Translations under genes and position numbers: made by a program
The notes under the pieces: model-generated
The model's database searches: none
Seen by the model: only the letters and a program-made list of their open reading frames with translations
What the model was told of the DNA's origin: nothing
Source: an uncultured Micrococcales bacterium
GTDB lineage: Bacteria > Actinomycetota > Actinomycetes > Actinomycetales > Microbacteriaceae
DNA: 64,000 nt
Direction: 5' to 3'
Assembly (NCBI GenBank): GCA_913062975.1
Contig: CAJXZO010000003.1
Coordinates: 1-64,000, forward strand
Shown here: positions 9,755 through 18,498 of the stretch, piece after piece
How the letters are laid out: the number at the start of each line of letters is the position of its first letter
Numbering within the stretch: the first letter of the stretch is position 1

Positions 9755-10246
9755 TCAGGACTGTTCATCCCAGATGCCTATTGGGTCATCATCATCGTTA
9801 TTTTTAGTGATTCTTTTTGAACCCCGAGATACAACGGGTCTGAAAACGGTGAAACTGCTGAACGCCAGATAACCAAATAGGCCAATGAAGTAAACAGCTA
9901 TCGACAACGAATTAAAGCTAAATTCTGGATTCTGACCAACTATCCCGGTCACAGACACCAGCCTGTCAATTATCGGAGAAGAGTTCAGTAGTGAATTTGC
10001 TGAGATATAAACCGCATAACCAGCAACCAGTGTTAGAGACCCTGCCAGTAGCCTTTGAGCCAACCCTTTGAAATAAAAGACAACAAACACCCCAAGGCCC
10101 AACACCACCAAAAACGCATTGGCCAAGGTCAATGTTTCAAAACCATCTGCAGTCAGCTCAAGTCCAGGGAACTCAATCCACTGCAAACCAAGCCCTATCA
10201 GCGCTACACCCAGGGAAACAACAAATCCAAGTAATCGTGCTATCAA
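9755..10246 (-). CDS. Trp biosynthesis-associated membrane protein
   Basis: The protein is 163 aa with about four hydrophobic segments (MIARLLGFVVSLGVALIGL; TLANAFLVVLGLGVFVVFYF; LLAGSLTLVAGYAVYI; LSIAVYFIGLFGYLAF) and a polar C-terminus ending in DDDDPIGIWDEQS. The sequence pattern and position directly after trpE match the actinobacterial Trp-operon membrane protein family (TIGR02234 / Trp_oprn_chp). No enzymatic function is known for that family, and none can be read from the sequence. The start overlaps trpE by 4 bp (ATGA), and a 22-bp gap separates it from the next small membrane protein. Confidence 0.85.
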   Translation of the reverse strand: MIARLLGFVVSLGVALIGLGLQWIEFPGLELTADGFETLTLANAFLVVLGLGVFVVFYFKGLAQRLLAGSLTLVAGYAVYISANSLLNSSPIIDRLVSVTGIVGQNPEFSFNSLSIAVYFIGLFGYLAFSSFTVFRPVVSRGSKRITKNNDDDDPIGIWDEQS

Positions 10247-11721
10247 TGTCTACTCTTCGCTATCGCTATCGCTTTCTGAATAACTCTGGCCTTGGCTAGC
10301 GTTTCCTGATACTCACTCTCTGGGTCGCTATCCAATACAATTCCAGCGCCAGCCTGCACATATGCAGAATCATCTCTAATCAAAGCTGTCCTGATCGCAA
10401 TGGCCAAATCAGCATTGCCTTGGAAGTCAAAATAGCCAACCACTCCCCCAAATAAACCGCGATTATTTGGTTCCAGTTTCTCAATGATCTCAAGCGCTTT
10501 TGGCTTTGGGGCACCAGAGAGGGTTCCCGCTGGAAATGCGGACGACACTGCCTGTACTCGGCTCACCCCTGACCTTATTTTTCCAATCACCGTGCTGACC
10601 AGGTGCATGATGTGTGAATACCTGTGAACGCTCATGAATTCATCAACTCGAACTGATTCTGGAACGCAGGTCCTCAACAAATCATTTCTGGCAAGATCAA
10701 CCAGCATCAAATGCTCTGATTGCTCTTTTGTGTCAGCCAGTAGCTCGCGTTCCATCTCCGCATCACTCAAAGGGTCAATGCCTCTTGGTCTGGAGCCCGC
10801 TATTGGGTGGGAAATGATGGTCTCTTGGTTTATTCGAACCAGTGCCTCTGGTGAGCTTCCAACGATCCAATAATCACCCTGCTCATCTTGAAGTCTTAGT
10901 AAATACATATAAGGACTTGGGTTGATGGCTCTGAGCACTGCATAAACTTCTTCGGCCTGAACATCTAGGCCCTGGGAGAATCTTTGACTGACCACGACTT
11001 GAAATACATCGCCAGCCACCACATGCTGCTTGGCAATTTCCACCATGTCCAGAAACTCTTGTTTCTGCATGTTGCTCTCGACTCTCGCCTCAGCGTCAAA
11101 ATCTAGCTCATACATCTCAGGTTCAGCTGCTGTGGTTATCAATGTATGAAGCTCAGAAAGTCTTTCGGTTGCATGTTCTAGAGAGCTCTCCAATTCACCG
11201 TCATCGGTGAAGATGTTGTGAACGATATGGATCTTGGAATCTTTGTGATCCAAAATCACAATCTCACGAAATTGCAGAAAATGAATTCGGGGAATGCTGT
11301 ATTCAGAATCTTTTTGTGGGGCGAGTTTCTCTAAGTCTCGGACCACATTCCAACTCATATGGCCAACTAGACCGCTTGAAAGCGGCAAAGTGGAAATTGG
11401 TGCCGATTTATAGTGTTCAGAAAGCTGTTCTAGTGCATCTAGTGGTCTGTCTTGTAAATCAAATCCAAGAGCAGGACCCTCCCAAACAGCAGTTCCGTTT
11501 TTTTCAAGTAGCTCACCCCTGGGGTTCAAGCCAATAAAGCTGTATTGCGACCAAACCCCCTGCTCGGCAGATTCAAGCAGAAAAACACCCTTTTGGTCGA
11601 TCAGCTTTCGATAAATGCCAAGCGGTGTCTCGCTAGCATTGAAATACTGTTTGATTAGCGGAATCACATTTGCTGATTTCGCCATCTCGGTCAGTTGCTC
11701 AATATTCAATTGATTACTCAA
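10243..11721 (-). CDS. trpE: Anthranilate synthase component I
   Basis: TrpE makes anthranilate from chorismate, using ammonia from TrpG (not encoded here). The N-terminal region has the feedback-site motif FLLESAEQG (LLES), the tryptophan-inhibition element of TrpE. The chorismate-binding half carries GSSPEALVR, HPIAGSRPRG, the DLARNDLLR loop and FPAGTLSGAPK. I choose the TTG at 11721 (LSNQLNIEQL, 492 aa): it has GAGGAAG upstream and forms a 4-bp TTGA overlap with the hisI stop. The upstream TTG at 11736 of the ORF track would overlap hisI further. Tight linkage to hisI joins the histidine and tryptophan genes in one transcript. Confidence 0.96.
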   Translation of the reverse strand: MSNQLNIEQLTEMAKSANVIPLIKQYFNASETPLGIYRKLIDQKGVFLLESAEQGVWSQYSFIGLNPRGELLEKNGTAVWEGPALGFDLQDRPLDALEQLSEHYKSAPISTLPLSSGLVGHMSWNVVRDLEKLAPQKDSEYSIPRIHFLQFREIVILDHKDSKIHIVHNIFTDDGELESSLEHATERLSELHTLITTAAEPEMYELDFDAEARVESNMQKQEFLDMVEIAKQHVVAGDVFQVVVSQRFSQGLDVQAEEVYAVLRAINPSPYMYLLRLQDEQGDYWIVGSSPEALVRINQETIISHPIAGSRPRGIDPLSDAEMERELLADTKEQSEHLMLVDLARNDLLRTCVPESVRVDEFMSVHRYSHIMHLVSTVIGKIRSGVSRVQAVSSAFPAGTLSGAPKPKALEIIEKLEPNNRGLFGGVVGYFDFQGNADLAIAIRTALIRDDSAYVQAGAGIVLDSDPESEYQETLAKARVIQKAIAIAKSRH

Positions 11722-12038
11722 ACTTCCTCGAAACAACTATCTGCACCGGTGTGGCAGGTTGGTCCATTCGCATTTACCCTTGCCAGCAAGGCATCCCCGT
11801 CACAATCCAAGGACAAATCAATTAGCTCCAGGGTGTTGCCACTGGTCTCGCCTTTTTGCCAGATTTGTTGTCTTGAACGCGAATAAAACGTTACTTTTTT
11901 GTTCTTTTGAGTCAACACAAGACTTTCAGTGTTCATATATCCAAGCATCAGCACCTTGCCTGTTTCATAATTTTGAACAATGCATGCAACCAGTCCGTGC
12001 TCATCAAATTTGATTTTGTCGGTGACTACTTCTCTCAT
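11718..12038 (-). CDS. hisI: Phosphoribosyl-AMP cyclohydrolase
   Basis: HisI opens the adenine ring of PR-AMP, the third step of histidine synthesis. The 106-aa protein is the stand-alone form (no HisE domain fused; hisE is a separate gene at 13.6 kb). Metal-binding signatures are present: SLDCDGDALL (Asp-rich Mg site with a Zn cysteine) and NGPTCHTGADSC (Zn cysteines). It overlaps hisF by 4 bp upstream and trpE by 4 bp downstream. Confidence 0.97.
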   Translation of the reverse strand: MREVVTDKIKFDEHGLVACIVQNYETGKVLMLGYMNTESLVLTQKNKKVTFYSRSRQQIWQKGETSGNTLELIDLSLDCDGDALLARVNANGPTCHTGADSCFEEV

Positions 12039-12784
12039 CTGACCTCCGCTCCGCTTTTGGCCATCGCACTCTTAGCCTCAGCGATGGATATTTCCCCTCG
12101 GTGAAAAACACCAGCTGCTAAAACCGCATCTACACCCGTTTCTAAGACTTCTGCAAAGTGCTTTGCAATGCCAGCACCACCACTTGCAATAACTGGAACT
12201 TCGGAGAGTTTAACTGCCAGAGAGGTCATTTCCATATCAAAACCATCACCTGTGCCATCGTGATCGATGCTGTTGATCAGCAACTCACCCACTGGCACGG
12301 AATTGCAAATCTCAATCCAATCCTCCAACAAAACTCCTGTTGCCCTCGTGCCACCGTGAGTGAAGAGTTCATAGCCTTTATCAGTCCGTTTGGCATCGAT
12401 GGAGCTCACCAGCACCTGAGATCCAAATTGCTTCACGATGTCTGCGAGAAGTTCAGGATTATTAATTGCAGCACTGCTGATGCTCACCTTGTCAGCACCA
12501 GCGTTTAGCAAATCGGCAACATCCTCGGGGGTCTTAATTCCACCACCAACGGTTAGCGGGATAAACACCTGTTCTGCAACATCTGAAACTGCCTTGATGG
12601 TTGCGTTTCTAGCCTCTAGTGATGCACTGACATCCAAAAAGGTAAGCTCATCTGCCCCTTGTGTGAAATATGTCTTCGCAAGCTCTACTGGATCGCCAAC
12701 ATCTACCAGGTCTTTGAAATTGACCCCCTTGACGACTCGACCGTTTTTAACATCGAGGCAAGGGATAACGCGCAGCGTAGTCAT
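12035..12784 (-). CDS. hisF: Imidazole glycerol phosphate synthase cyclase subunit
   Basis: HisF uses ammonia from the HisH glutaminase to form imidazole glycerol phosphate and AICAR. The (beta/alpha)8 protein has its two catalytic aspartates in IPCLDVKNGRVVKG (about residue 11) and SSIDAKR (about residue 130), with phosphate loops TVGGGIKT and ASGGAG. The 249-aa length is normal. Neither hisH nor hisA is adjacent, unlike in many actinobacteria. The ATG overlaps the hisG stop by one base. Confidence 0.98.
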   Translation of the reverse strand: MTTLRVIPCLDVKNGRVVKGVNFKDLVDVGDPVELAKTYFTQGADELTFLDVSASLEARNATIKAVSDVAEQVFIPLTVGGGIKTPEDVADLLNAGADKVSISSAAINNPELLADIVKQFGSQVLVSSIDAKRTDKGYELFTHGGTRATGVLLEDWIEICNSVPVGELLINSIDHDGTGDGFDMEMTSLAVKLSEVPVIASGGAGIAKHFAEVLETGVDAVLAAGVFHRGEISIAEAKSAMAKSGAEVR

Positions 12785-13626
12785 CAGATTCTTGCTGCGT
12801 GTATTTCGCTAACCAAGATCGCCTTGGCTCCAAGGTTTTGCAGTTCATCAAGCTTTTGATTCGTCTCTGACGCCAATACCAGAGCCCTAACAGCCACCCA
12901 GTTTTTGTCTTGAAGTGGAGAGACGGTTGGTGATTCAAATCCTGGAGTTATATCACTAGCTTTGTCCAAAAGCTCAACTGGGCAGTCAAAATCAAAAATT
13001 ACATACTTCCGAGCAACCAAAACACCCTCTAGGCGCCTGAGTAAACCTGCAGCCTGCTCTTTTTTGCCAGGAGATGCAATCAATTGGGCCGTTGAGTGCA
13101 TCAGTGGCTCCTCGACTATTTCTAAACCTGCTCTTCTCAGGGTGTTACCAGTGCTGACGACATCAACCACTGCATCAGCAACACCTAAGATGACGGCATT
13201 CTCAACCGCCCCATCCAATTTCACCAGTTCTGCAGAAATGCCTTGTTTCTCTAGAAGTGATGCTGTCAGGTTTTGATACGCGGTTGCTATTCGCATTCCG
13301 TCAAAATCGTTCAGCTTCTTTTTATCCCCATTGGGCGCAGCAAGAGCTAAGTGGCTACCGCCAAATTCCAAGTCAGAAACAACCTCGGCATCAGAATCTC
13401 CATCCAAAAGCAGATCTAAGCCCGTAATGCCTGCATCAAGTGTTCCCTTGCCAACGTATGTTGCTATGTCTTTTGGTCTCAAATAGAAAAACTCAACTTG
13501 GTTGACTTTGTCCACCAGGTGCAGTTCTTTGGAGTCTCTGCGAGTTTCATAGCCAGCCTCTGCGAGCATGGCAATTGATGCATCGCTTAGGATGCCCTTA
13601 TTCGGAACAGCTACCTTCAAAATCAA
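12784..13626 (-). CDS. hisG: ATP phosphoribosyltransferase, long (self-regulated) form
   Basis: HisG starts histidine synthesis by joining ATP and PRPP. At 280 aa it is the long form, with a C-terminal ACT-like regulatory domain (about residues 205-280), which in known enzymes gives histidine feedback inhibition without HisZ. The PRPP loop region reads ADAVVDVVSTGNTLRRAGL (about 148-166). The start is a TTG at 13626 in a TTGA overlap with the hisE stop; two codons on, another TTG would also give a sensible N-terminus (LKVAVPNKG). Confidence 0.97.
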   Translation of the reverse strand: MILKVAVPNKGILSDASIAMLAEAGYETRRDSKELHLVDKVNQVEFFYLRPKDIATYVGKGTLDAGITGLDLLLDGDSDAEVVSDLEFGGSHLALAAPNGDKKKLNDFDGMRIATAYQNLTASLLEKQGISAELVKLDGAVENAVILGVADAVVDVVSTGNTLRRAGLEIVEEPLMHSTAQLIASPGKKEQAAGLLRRLEGVLVARKYVIFDFDCPVELLDKASDITPGFESPTVSPLQDKNWVAVRALVLASETNQKLDELQNLGAKAILVSEIHAARI

Positions 13627-13886
13627 AGTTTTTCCTCCAACTGCGCAAGTGTTATTCCCTTGCTAACAAGCAATACCTGCAGGTGATAAATCAGCTGACT
13701 TGCCTCTGTTGCTAGATCCTCTGCTGTTTCATATTCTGCAGCCATCCAGCTTTCACTGGCCTCCTCAACCACCTTTTTGCCAATCTCGTGAACCCCAAGC
13801 TCCAATAGCTCACTGGTTCTGCTGCCTTCGGTGGGGTTATCTCTGCGAGACTCTATTAGTTCAAAAAGTTCATTGAATGAGGTCAT
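13623..13886 (-). CDS. hisE: Phosphoribosyl-ATP pyrophosphatase
   Basis: HisE hydrolyses PR-ATP to PR-AMP, the second histidine step. It is an all-alpha MazG-like protein with a metal-binding helix EEASESWMAAEYE and a second helix EDLATEASQLIYHLQVLL. The ORF track start at 14018 lies inside rpe. The ATG at 13886 (MTSFNELFELI) gives 87 aa, the normal family size, and leaves 10 bp after the rpe stop. The hisE-hisG pair is translationally coupled by a 4-bp overlap. Confidence 0.96.
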   Translation of the reverse strand: MTSFNELFELIESRRDNPTEGSRTSELLELGVHEIGKKVVEEASESWMAAEYETAEDLATEASQLIYHLQVLLVSKGITLAQLEEKL

Positions 13887-13896
13887 GGCCTCAAGA

Positions 13897-14541
13897 CTAC
13901 CTGTTTGCTGCGGCCCTGAGCTGATGAATTGCCTGCTCTGGACTGTCTGCACCAAAAACTGCACTCCCTGCAACAAAGGTGTCAGCACCAGCTTCGGAGG
14001 CAAGCGAGATGGTGTCAAGGTTTATACCCCCGTCAACCTGCAAAAAACAATTGGGGTTCTCCTGATCGATGAGTTCCCTTGCATATCTAATCTTTGGCAG
14101 CACTTCATGCATGAATTTTTGTCCACCAAAACCGGGTTCCACGGTCATAACCAATACCTGATCCAATTGATGCACAAGCTCTTTATAAGGCTCTAGTGGA
14201 GTATTCGGCTTTACCGCTATGCCCACTTTTTTCCCAAGCTCTTTGACCTTGTAAATAATTCGCTGGGGGTCAGATGCGCTTTCGATGTGGAAGGTAACCA
14301 TCTCTGAATTTTCTGCATACCTCGGAGCCCATGTATCAGGATCACTAATCATCAAATGAACATCAAAACCCGTTTTGCTAACTTTGCGCCAGTTCTCGAC
14401 AACAGGCAGGCCAAATGTAATGTTTGGGACAAAGTGGCTATCCATCACATCGACATGAATCATGTCTGCTGCCTCTACCTTGGCCAGTTCCGCAGTCATG
14501 TTTGCGAAATCAGCACTGAGGATTGATGGGTTAATTCTCAT
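13897..14541 (-). CDS. rpe: Ribulose-phosphate 3-epimerase
   Basis: Rpe interconverts ribulose 5-phosphate and xylulose 5-phosphate in the pentose phosphate pathway. The 214-aa TIM barrel shows the signatures HVDVMDSHFVPNITFG (metal His/Asp), MTVEPGFGGQKF and QVDGGIN, with the phosphate loop VAGSAVFG near the end. Its place between rsmB and the his genes matches the actinobacterial fmt-rsmB-rpe order. Pentose phosphate flux feeds PRPP for the his, trp and pyr pathways in the same run. Confidence 0.98.
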   Translation of the reverse strand: MRINPSILSADFANMTAELAKVEAADMIHVDVMDSHFVPNITFGLPVVENWRKVSKTGFDVHLMISDPDTWAPRYAENSEMVTFHIESASDPQRIIYKVKELGKKVGIAVKPNTPLEPYKELVHQLDQVLVMTVEPGFGGQKFMHEVLPKIRYARELIDQENPNCFLQVDGGINLDTISLASEAGADTFVAGSAVFGADSPEQAIHQLRAAANR

Positions 14542-14550
14542 GACTTCAGA

Positions 14551-15810
14551 TTACTGCTTTTGAAACAAAGCCAAGAACATGCAGTCAGCGTTGTCCCGGT
14601 CACTCCACAGCTGCAAAGTTGAGCGAGCTTTATTTGCATCAAGCTCTGCGTAATCTCTCCACGGCAGAATTTTGAACTCAGGGTGATTGTCTATAAACCA
14701 GCGAGCTATGGAGGTGGTTTCTTCGATCAGTGGAGAGCAGGTTACATAGGCGATAATTCCCTCATCCGCAGTAATGGTTGCGGCTTTTTCCAATAGTTCT
14801 TTTTGGATCTGATTCAGGTTTTGAATTTGGTCTGGCTTTTTATTATGTCTTGATTCAGGCTTTCTTCTCAGAGCTCCAAGACCGGTACAGGGTGCGTCAA
14901 TTAGAACTAGCTGATAGTCCTTGTCATAGTCAAACTTCAATGCATCGGCTGGAAAGACTTCAGCATTGGGGAATGTTTTCAAACCATCCTTGACCAGATC
15001 CGCCCTCTTTGGATACAGCTCTATTGCGGTAATACTTGTACTTCGCTGATTGGCTATAGCTGCTAACAGGCTTGCCTTTCCACCTGGTCCCGCGCACATA
15101 TCCAGCCAGTTACCATCTTTCGCAGCACTCGCAGCAATTTGCGTGACCAGCTGTGACCCCTGGTCTTGATAGCGAAAGTGGGCAAGGTCAAGGCCGTCAA
15201 TGGATTCGAATCCGATATTTGAAAGTCCAAGAGGCTGAGCACCTTCGGGAATTTGATTTGGTGGTAAGGCAACCATCTGCGGTTTCGGTGATTTGTTGTT
15301 CTCCGCAAGCAGTGTTTCAACATCCCCAGCAGAATCCATTTCACGAGATGCGGATAGGGCATCGATAATCCATTTCGGGTGGGCGAACTCGATTACTTTG
15401 TTCTCTCCCGAGGTCAGCTTTTCAAGCAGTTGTAGGGCATTTGATGAGAGTTTTCGCATGCATGCATTAACTAGCCCAGAAGCCTTTGGCGCCTCCTGTT
15501 TGCAAAGTTCAACGGCTTGGTCAACTGCAGCGTGATTTTCGGTTCGCATGTTGATCAGTTCGTGCAACCCCATGCGCAAAATGTTCAAAACCACAGGTTC
15601 TAGTTTGGATATATCCGTGACTTCTTTGATCAACGCATCGTATTGAATTTGCATGCGCAGAGTTCCATAGCCTAATTCCTGAGCAAAACCTCGGTCTTGT
15701 TTGGACATGTTTGATTTCTGCAGGAGCTGAGGGAGCTTGATGTTGGCGTATGCGCCCTCGTGCACAAGCATCAAAAGCCTAAAGGCCACCAGCCTCGACT
15801 CAGTTACCAA
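14551..15810 (-). CDS. rsmB: 16S rRNA (cytosine-967-C5) methyltransferase
   Basis: This SAM-dependent RNA methyltransferase has an N-terminal NusB-like RNA-binding domain (about residues 1-135) and a C-terminal Fmu/NOL1-type Rossmann domain. Motifs seen are the SAM loop DMCAGPGGKASLLAA, the PCT motif in DAPCTGLGALRRKPE, and the catalytic cysteine in YVTCSPLIEET. The 419-aa length is normal. It overlaps fmt by 11 bp and is followed by rpe after 9 bp. Confidence 0.96.
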   Translation of the reverse strand: MVTESRLVAFRLLMLVHEGAYANIKLPQLLQKSNMSKQDRGFAQELGYGTLRMQIQYDALIKEVTDISKLEPVVLNILRMGLHELINMRTENHAAVDQAVELCKQEAPKASGLVNACMRKLSSNALQLLEKLTSGENKVIEFAHPKWIIDALSASREMDSAGDVETLLAENNKSPKPQMVALPPNQIPEGAQPLGLSNIGFESIDGLDLAHFRYQDQGSQLVTQIAASAAKDGNWLDMCAGPGGKASLLAAIANQRSTSITAIELYPKRADLVKDGLKTFPNAEVFPADALKFDYDKDYQLVLIDAPCTGLGALRRKPESRHNKKPDQIQNLNQIQKELLEKAATITADEGIIAYVTCSPLIEETTSIARWFIDNHPEFKILPWRDYAELDANKARSTLQLWSDRDNADCMFLALFQKQ

Positions 15811-16702
15811 GGATTACTTCTCCAACCCCGTTGAACCAGTCAATGGCTGGCATTTCCTTTTTTGCAAATGGTTGAACTGTAATGAGCTCCAGGCTGGTTG
15901 AACCAGCACAAGTTACATAAATCTTTTTTCCAACCTTGGTTACCTGGCCAATTTGATGATCAGTCCCTGGATCAGAAATACCGGTGGTTGCAGCATTGAT
16001 TATTCTAAATGCATCTCCCTGCAGTGTTGTCCAAGCTATTGGTTCTGGGTTGCAGGCATTGACTATCCGTAAACAACTCTCCGAATCAGTTTTGAAATCC
16101 AGAAAACACTCTGCTCGGTCAAGTTTTTTGGCCAGGGATTGGTCCCCTGCTTGAGAAAAACAAATTGGTTGCTCTGTTTTCAGAAGCTCCAGTAGCGGTT
16201 CGATTGATGCATCTGCCAATTTCTCGAGTGCCTGGGCTGTATTCATATCAGAAATATCCACGGGGATTTGTGTGAAAAGGTCCCCTGTATCCATGCCTTC
16301 ATCCAATTTGAAGATGCTCACACCAGAGTCAGTATTTCCATCCATAATCGCTCGCTGCACAGGGGCAGCACCTCTGTATTTGGGAAGTAACGAAAAGTGA
16401 ACATTGAACCACTCAAGAGCATCCAGCACCTCATCTTTGAGAATTGCGCCATAACTCACAATAATTCCCCTGCTGGCGCCAGTCTGAATAATGTCGTTTA
16501 GCGCCTCTGTGGGGTCATTTGTTTTGACAATTTTCACAGCTTGACTATCAGCAATGTCTGCAACTGGTGTTTGGGTAATCGTCTTTTTCCTACCAAAAGG
16601 AGCGTCTTTCCTTGTAATCACAAGTGAAGGCTTTTGGCTTGATGAAATAGCCTGCAAAATCCAAGCAGCGGTTTTATCGCTACCAGCAAAAACGTAATCC
16701 AC
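15800..16702 (-). CDS. fmt: Methionyl-tRNA formyltransferase
   Basis: Fmt formylates Met-tRNAfMet for initiation, using 10-formyl-THF. The N-terminal domain holds the formyl-THF site (NVHFSLLPKYRGAAPVQRAI, about residues 106-125) and the catalytic Asp of DEGMDTGD. The C-terminal OB-like domain begins about residue 200. It starts at an ATG overlapping the priA stop by 1 bp. The deformylase gene def, often just upstream of fmt, is absent here. Confidence 0.97.
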   Translation of the reverse strand: MDYVFAGSDKTAAWILQAISSSQKPSLVITRKDAPFGRKKTITQTPVADIADSQAVKIVKTNDPTEALNDIIQTGASRGIIVSYGAILKDEVLDALEWFNVHFSLLPKYRGAAPVQRAIMDGNTDSGVSIFKLDEGMDTGDLFTQIPVDISDMNTAQALEKLADASIEPLLELLKTEQPICFSQAGDQSLAKKLDRAECFLDFKTDSESCLRIVNACNPEPIAWTTLQGDAFRIINAATTGISDPGTDHQIGQVTKVGKKIYVTCAGSTSLELITVQPFAKKEMPAIDWFNGVGEVILGN

Positions 16703-18498
16703 TAAATCAACCCCTGTCCGTCCATGACAACCTTAAGGCCTCTTTTTCTTCTCTTACCTTCAAGTGGTGGAGTCATTAGTTGCTCTTTCATCAAAATCTC
16801 GGCAACGATAGCGCCATTTTTATACAGATAGCTAAAAACCAAATTGGGCTCTGTTGAGATGATGTCGGCCACTCCGCTTATTGAATCAGCCACTTGGCTC
16901 AGGCGTTGATGATCCGCCTGCACTATTCCTAATCTTTTCCATGGTGAGAGGCCTAGTTGTTTCCGCTGTTGAGATTCTTGATCAACAAGCTTTGCTATTT
17001 GCCCGATGGAAAGTTGCTTCACAACCTCGCCCTCGTAATCACTGAAGTGCAGTCTTCCGTCAGTTGCCAAGTAGCTAGCGGCGTCTAACCAGTTTCTGAG
17101 ACTGTGCTCAACAGCTCTTAGGCTCTCTCGGCTTAGAAAACTCTGAGGTTGGTCAACAACAACCAGTGAGTAGCCATCATCAGTATGGGGAATTGCACCG
17201 GGGGTTGCCACCACCAGGACCCTCCCCTTGATTTGTTCCACCCTTATCTGTTGCGATGACTCAATAATTCGCGTGCCCGGAAACATTCGACCAAAGTCCG
17301 CCACTGTTCTGGTCACACCTTTTTTGCCTCGCGTGAACTTGGCAGAACCGCAGTGTTGACACTTGGGAGAACTGAGCTGAGAGCACGTGCGGCACTTATA
17401 AGTTTCCGCTCGTGGCATGAACAGGCTGCCACCACAGCTGTTGCAGCGTCCGGGATATCGACAGTTGGAGCAAACAACACTGGCACTCTCCCCAGCAAAG
17501 GAGGTCAGGACCAGAACCGACCCGCCTTCAAGGCTCTGCCTGATGAGTTTCTGAGTGCTTATTGAACTTTCCAGCCCAAAACTTATTCTTGGAACATCAC
17601 CGCTTAGATTGGAATCGACATGGCCAATCTGCATCAGCCTCAAAGACTCCGCACTTGGAAGGTGGCTGATGGTGTGGACAAATGCCGAGCTTGTCTCAGC
17701 CCTGAGATAAGCCAGCTCGCGGGTAGACAAATAGGGTGCGGATTCAGATTCATGCGACGGGTCTAAATCACTAACAATAATTAGTCTTTCGAGGTTCAGG
17801 ACATCCATCATTAGCACCACTCTGGACCCCACCAAGATTGCTTCATTGCTAAGCAGTTTCTGCTGCAAGAAATAACGCTTTGCAGGTGTTCTGTGATCCT
17901 CTGCCCAAAGCAGTTGATCCTCGATGCCTAGAGAGGCAGCGAGCTTTCTAAACCTAGCCAATTGCCTGAAATCAGCAATGTTTATAATCGCACTTCCAGT
18001 GCCGGAAATAGCACTCTGCATCGCCGAAATTGCCCATTGCGGGTGAAGTGCTCCAGCAACCAAGTGCTGTTTGGCAGGAACTGACTGAACCAGATGTTTT
18101 GAAAGCATAAGTTCCCCACCCAGTGCTTCCAGTTGTTCCTGACCGGGCCTTTGCGGTGTTTCGTAGTCGTCAGTTTTCCGTTTTGGTCTGGTTGTTGTGG
18201 AAAGCCTCAGCATTTCGCCTGCAGTTATCGCCTGTCTTTTGGAAACCGATGTGATGAAATCCAGAAACGGCCTGCTGAGAATTGGAGGGCCTTCAACAGA
18301 AGCTATTTCGGCAGTGGCATGCTCACTACTGGCCAAAACCTCGCTAACCACTGCTTTTTTTAAGCTGGATTGCCTGCCGAATGGAACTAAGACAGGTTGA
18401 CCAATTTCAACCTCTAACCCTGCTGGAACCTCATAGTCAAACTCTCGCCCCAATTGAGGCAGGGGCGAATCAATGATTACTTTGCAGTAATCAATCAC
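16702..18498 (-). CDS. priA: Primosomal protein N' (PriA), actinobacterial form without Walker A
   Basis: PriA recognises stalled forks for replication restart. This 598-aa protein keeps the N-terminal 3'BD ([16 protein letters not shown]), the zinc-binding module with eight cysteines ([15 protein letters not shown], then CRTC and CQHC) and the C-terminal domain. Where a helicase would have a GxxGSGKT loop it reads [16 protein letters not shown], so ATP binding by motif I seems impossible. Motif II is also degenerate ([11 protein letters not shown] instead of a DEEH box). Such helicase-dead PriA proteins are known in actinobacteria, so this is probably a functional structural protein rather than a pseudogene. 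It overlaps metK by 4 bp. Confidence 0.93.
   Translation of the reverse strand: MIDYCKVIIDSPLPQLGREFDYEVPAGLEVEIGQPVLVPFGRQSSLKKAVVSEVLASSEHATAEIASVEGPPILSRPFLDFITSVSKRQAITAGEMLRLSTTTRPKRKTDDYETPQRPGQEQLEALGGELMLSKHLVQSVPAKQHLVAGALHPQWAISAMQSAISGTGSAIINIADFRQLARFRKLAASLGIEDQLLWAEDHRTPAKRYFLQQKLLSNEAILVGSRVVLMMDVLNLERLIIVSDLDPSHESESAPYLSTRELAYLRAETSSAFVHTISHLPSAESLRLMQIGHVDSNLSGDVPRISFGLESSISTQKLIRQSLEGGSVLVLTSFAGESASVVCSNCRYPGRCNSCGGSLFMPRAETYKCRTCSQLSSPKCQHCGSAKFTRGKKGVTRTVADFGRMFPGTRIIESSQQIRVEQIKGRVLVVATPGAIPHTDDGYSLVVVDQPQSFLSRESLRAVEHSLRNWLDAASYLATDGRLHFSDYEGEVVKQLSIGQIAKLVDQESQQRKQLGLSPWKRLGIVQADHQRLSQVADSISGVADIISTEPNLVFSYLYKNGAIVAEILMKEQLMTPPLEGKRRKRGLKVVMDGQGLI

Noticed and set aside
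13887-14018. Long N-terminal extension of hisE in the ORF track
   Set aside because: It runs inside rpe and has no HisE similarity; the ATG at 13886 gives a normal 87-aa HisE.
16702-18498. priA as a pseudogene because helicase motifs are missing
   Set aside because: The frame is intact over 598 codons with all zinc cysteines, and helicase-dead PriA is known in actinobacteria.
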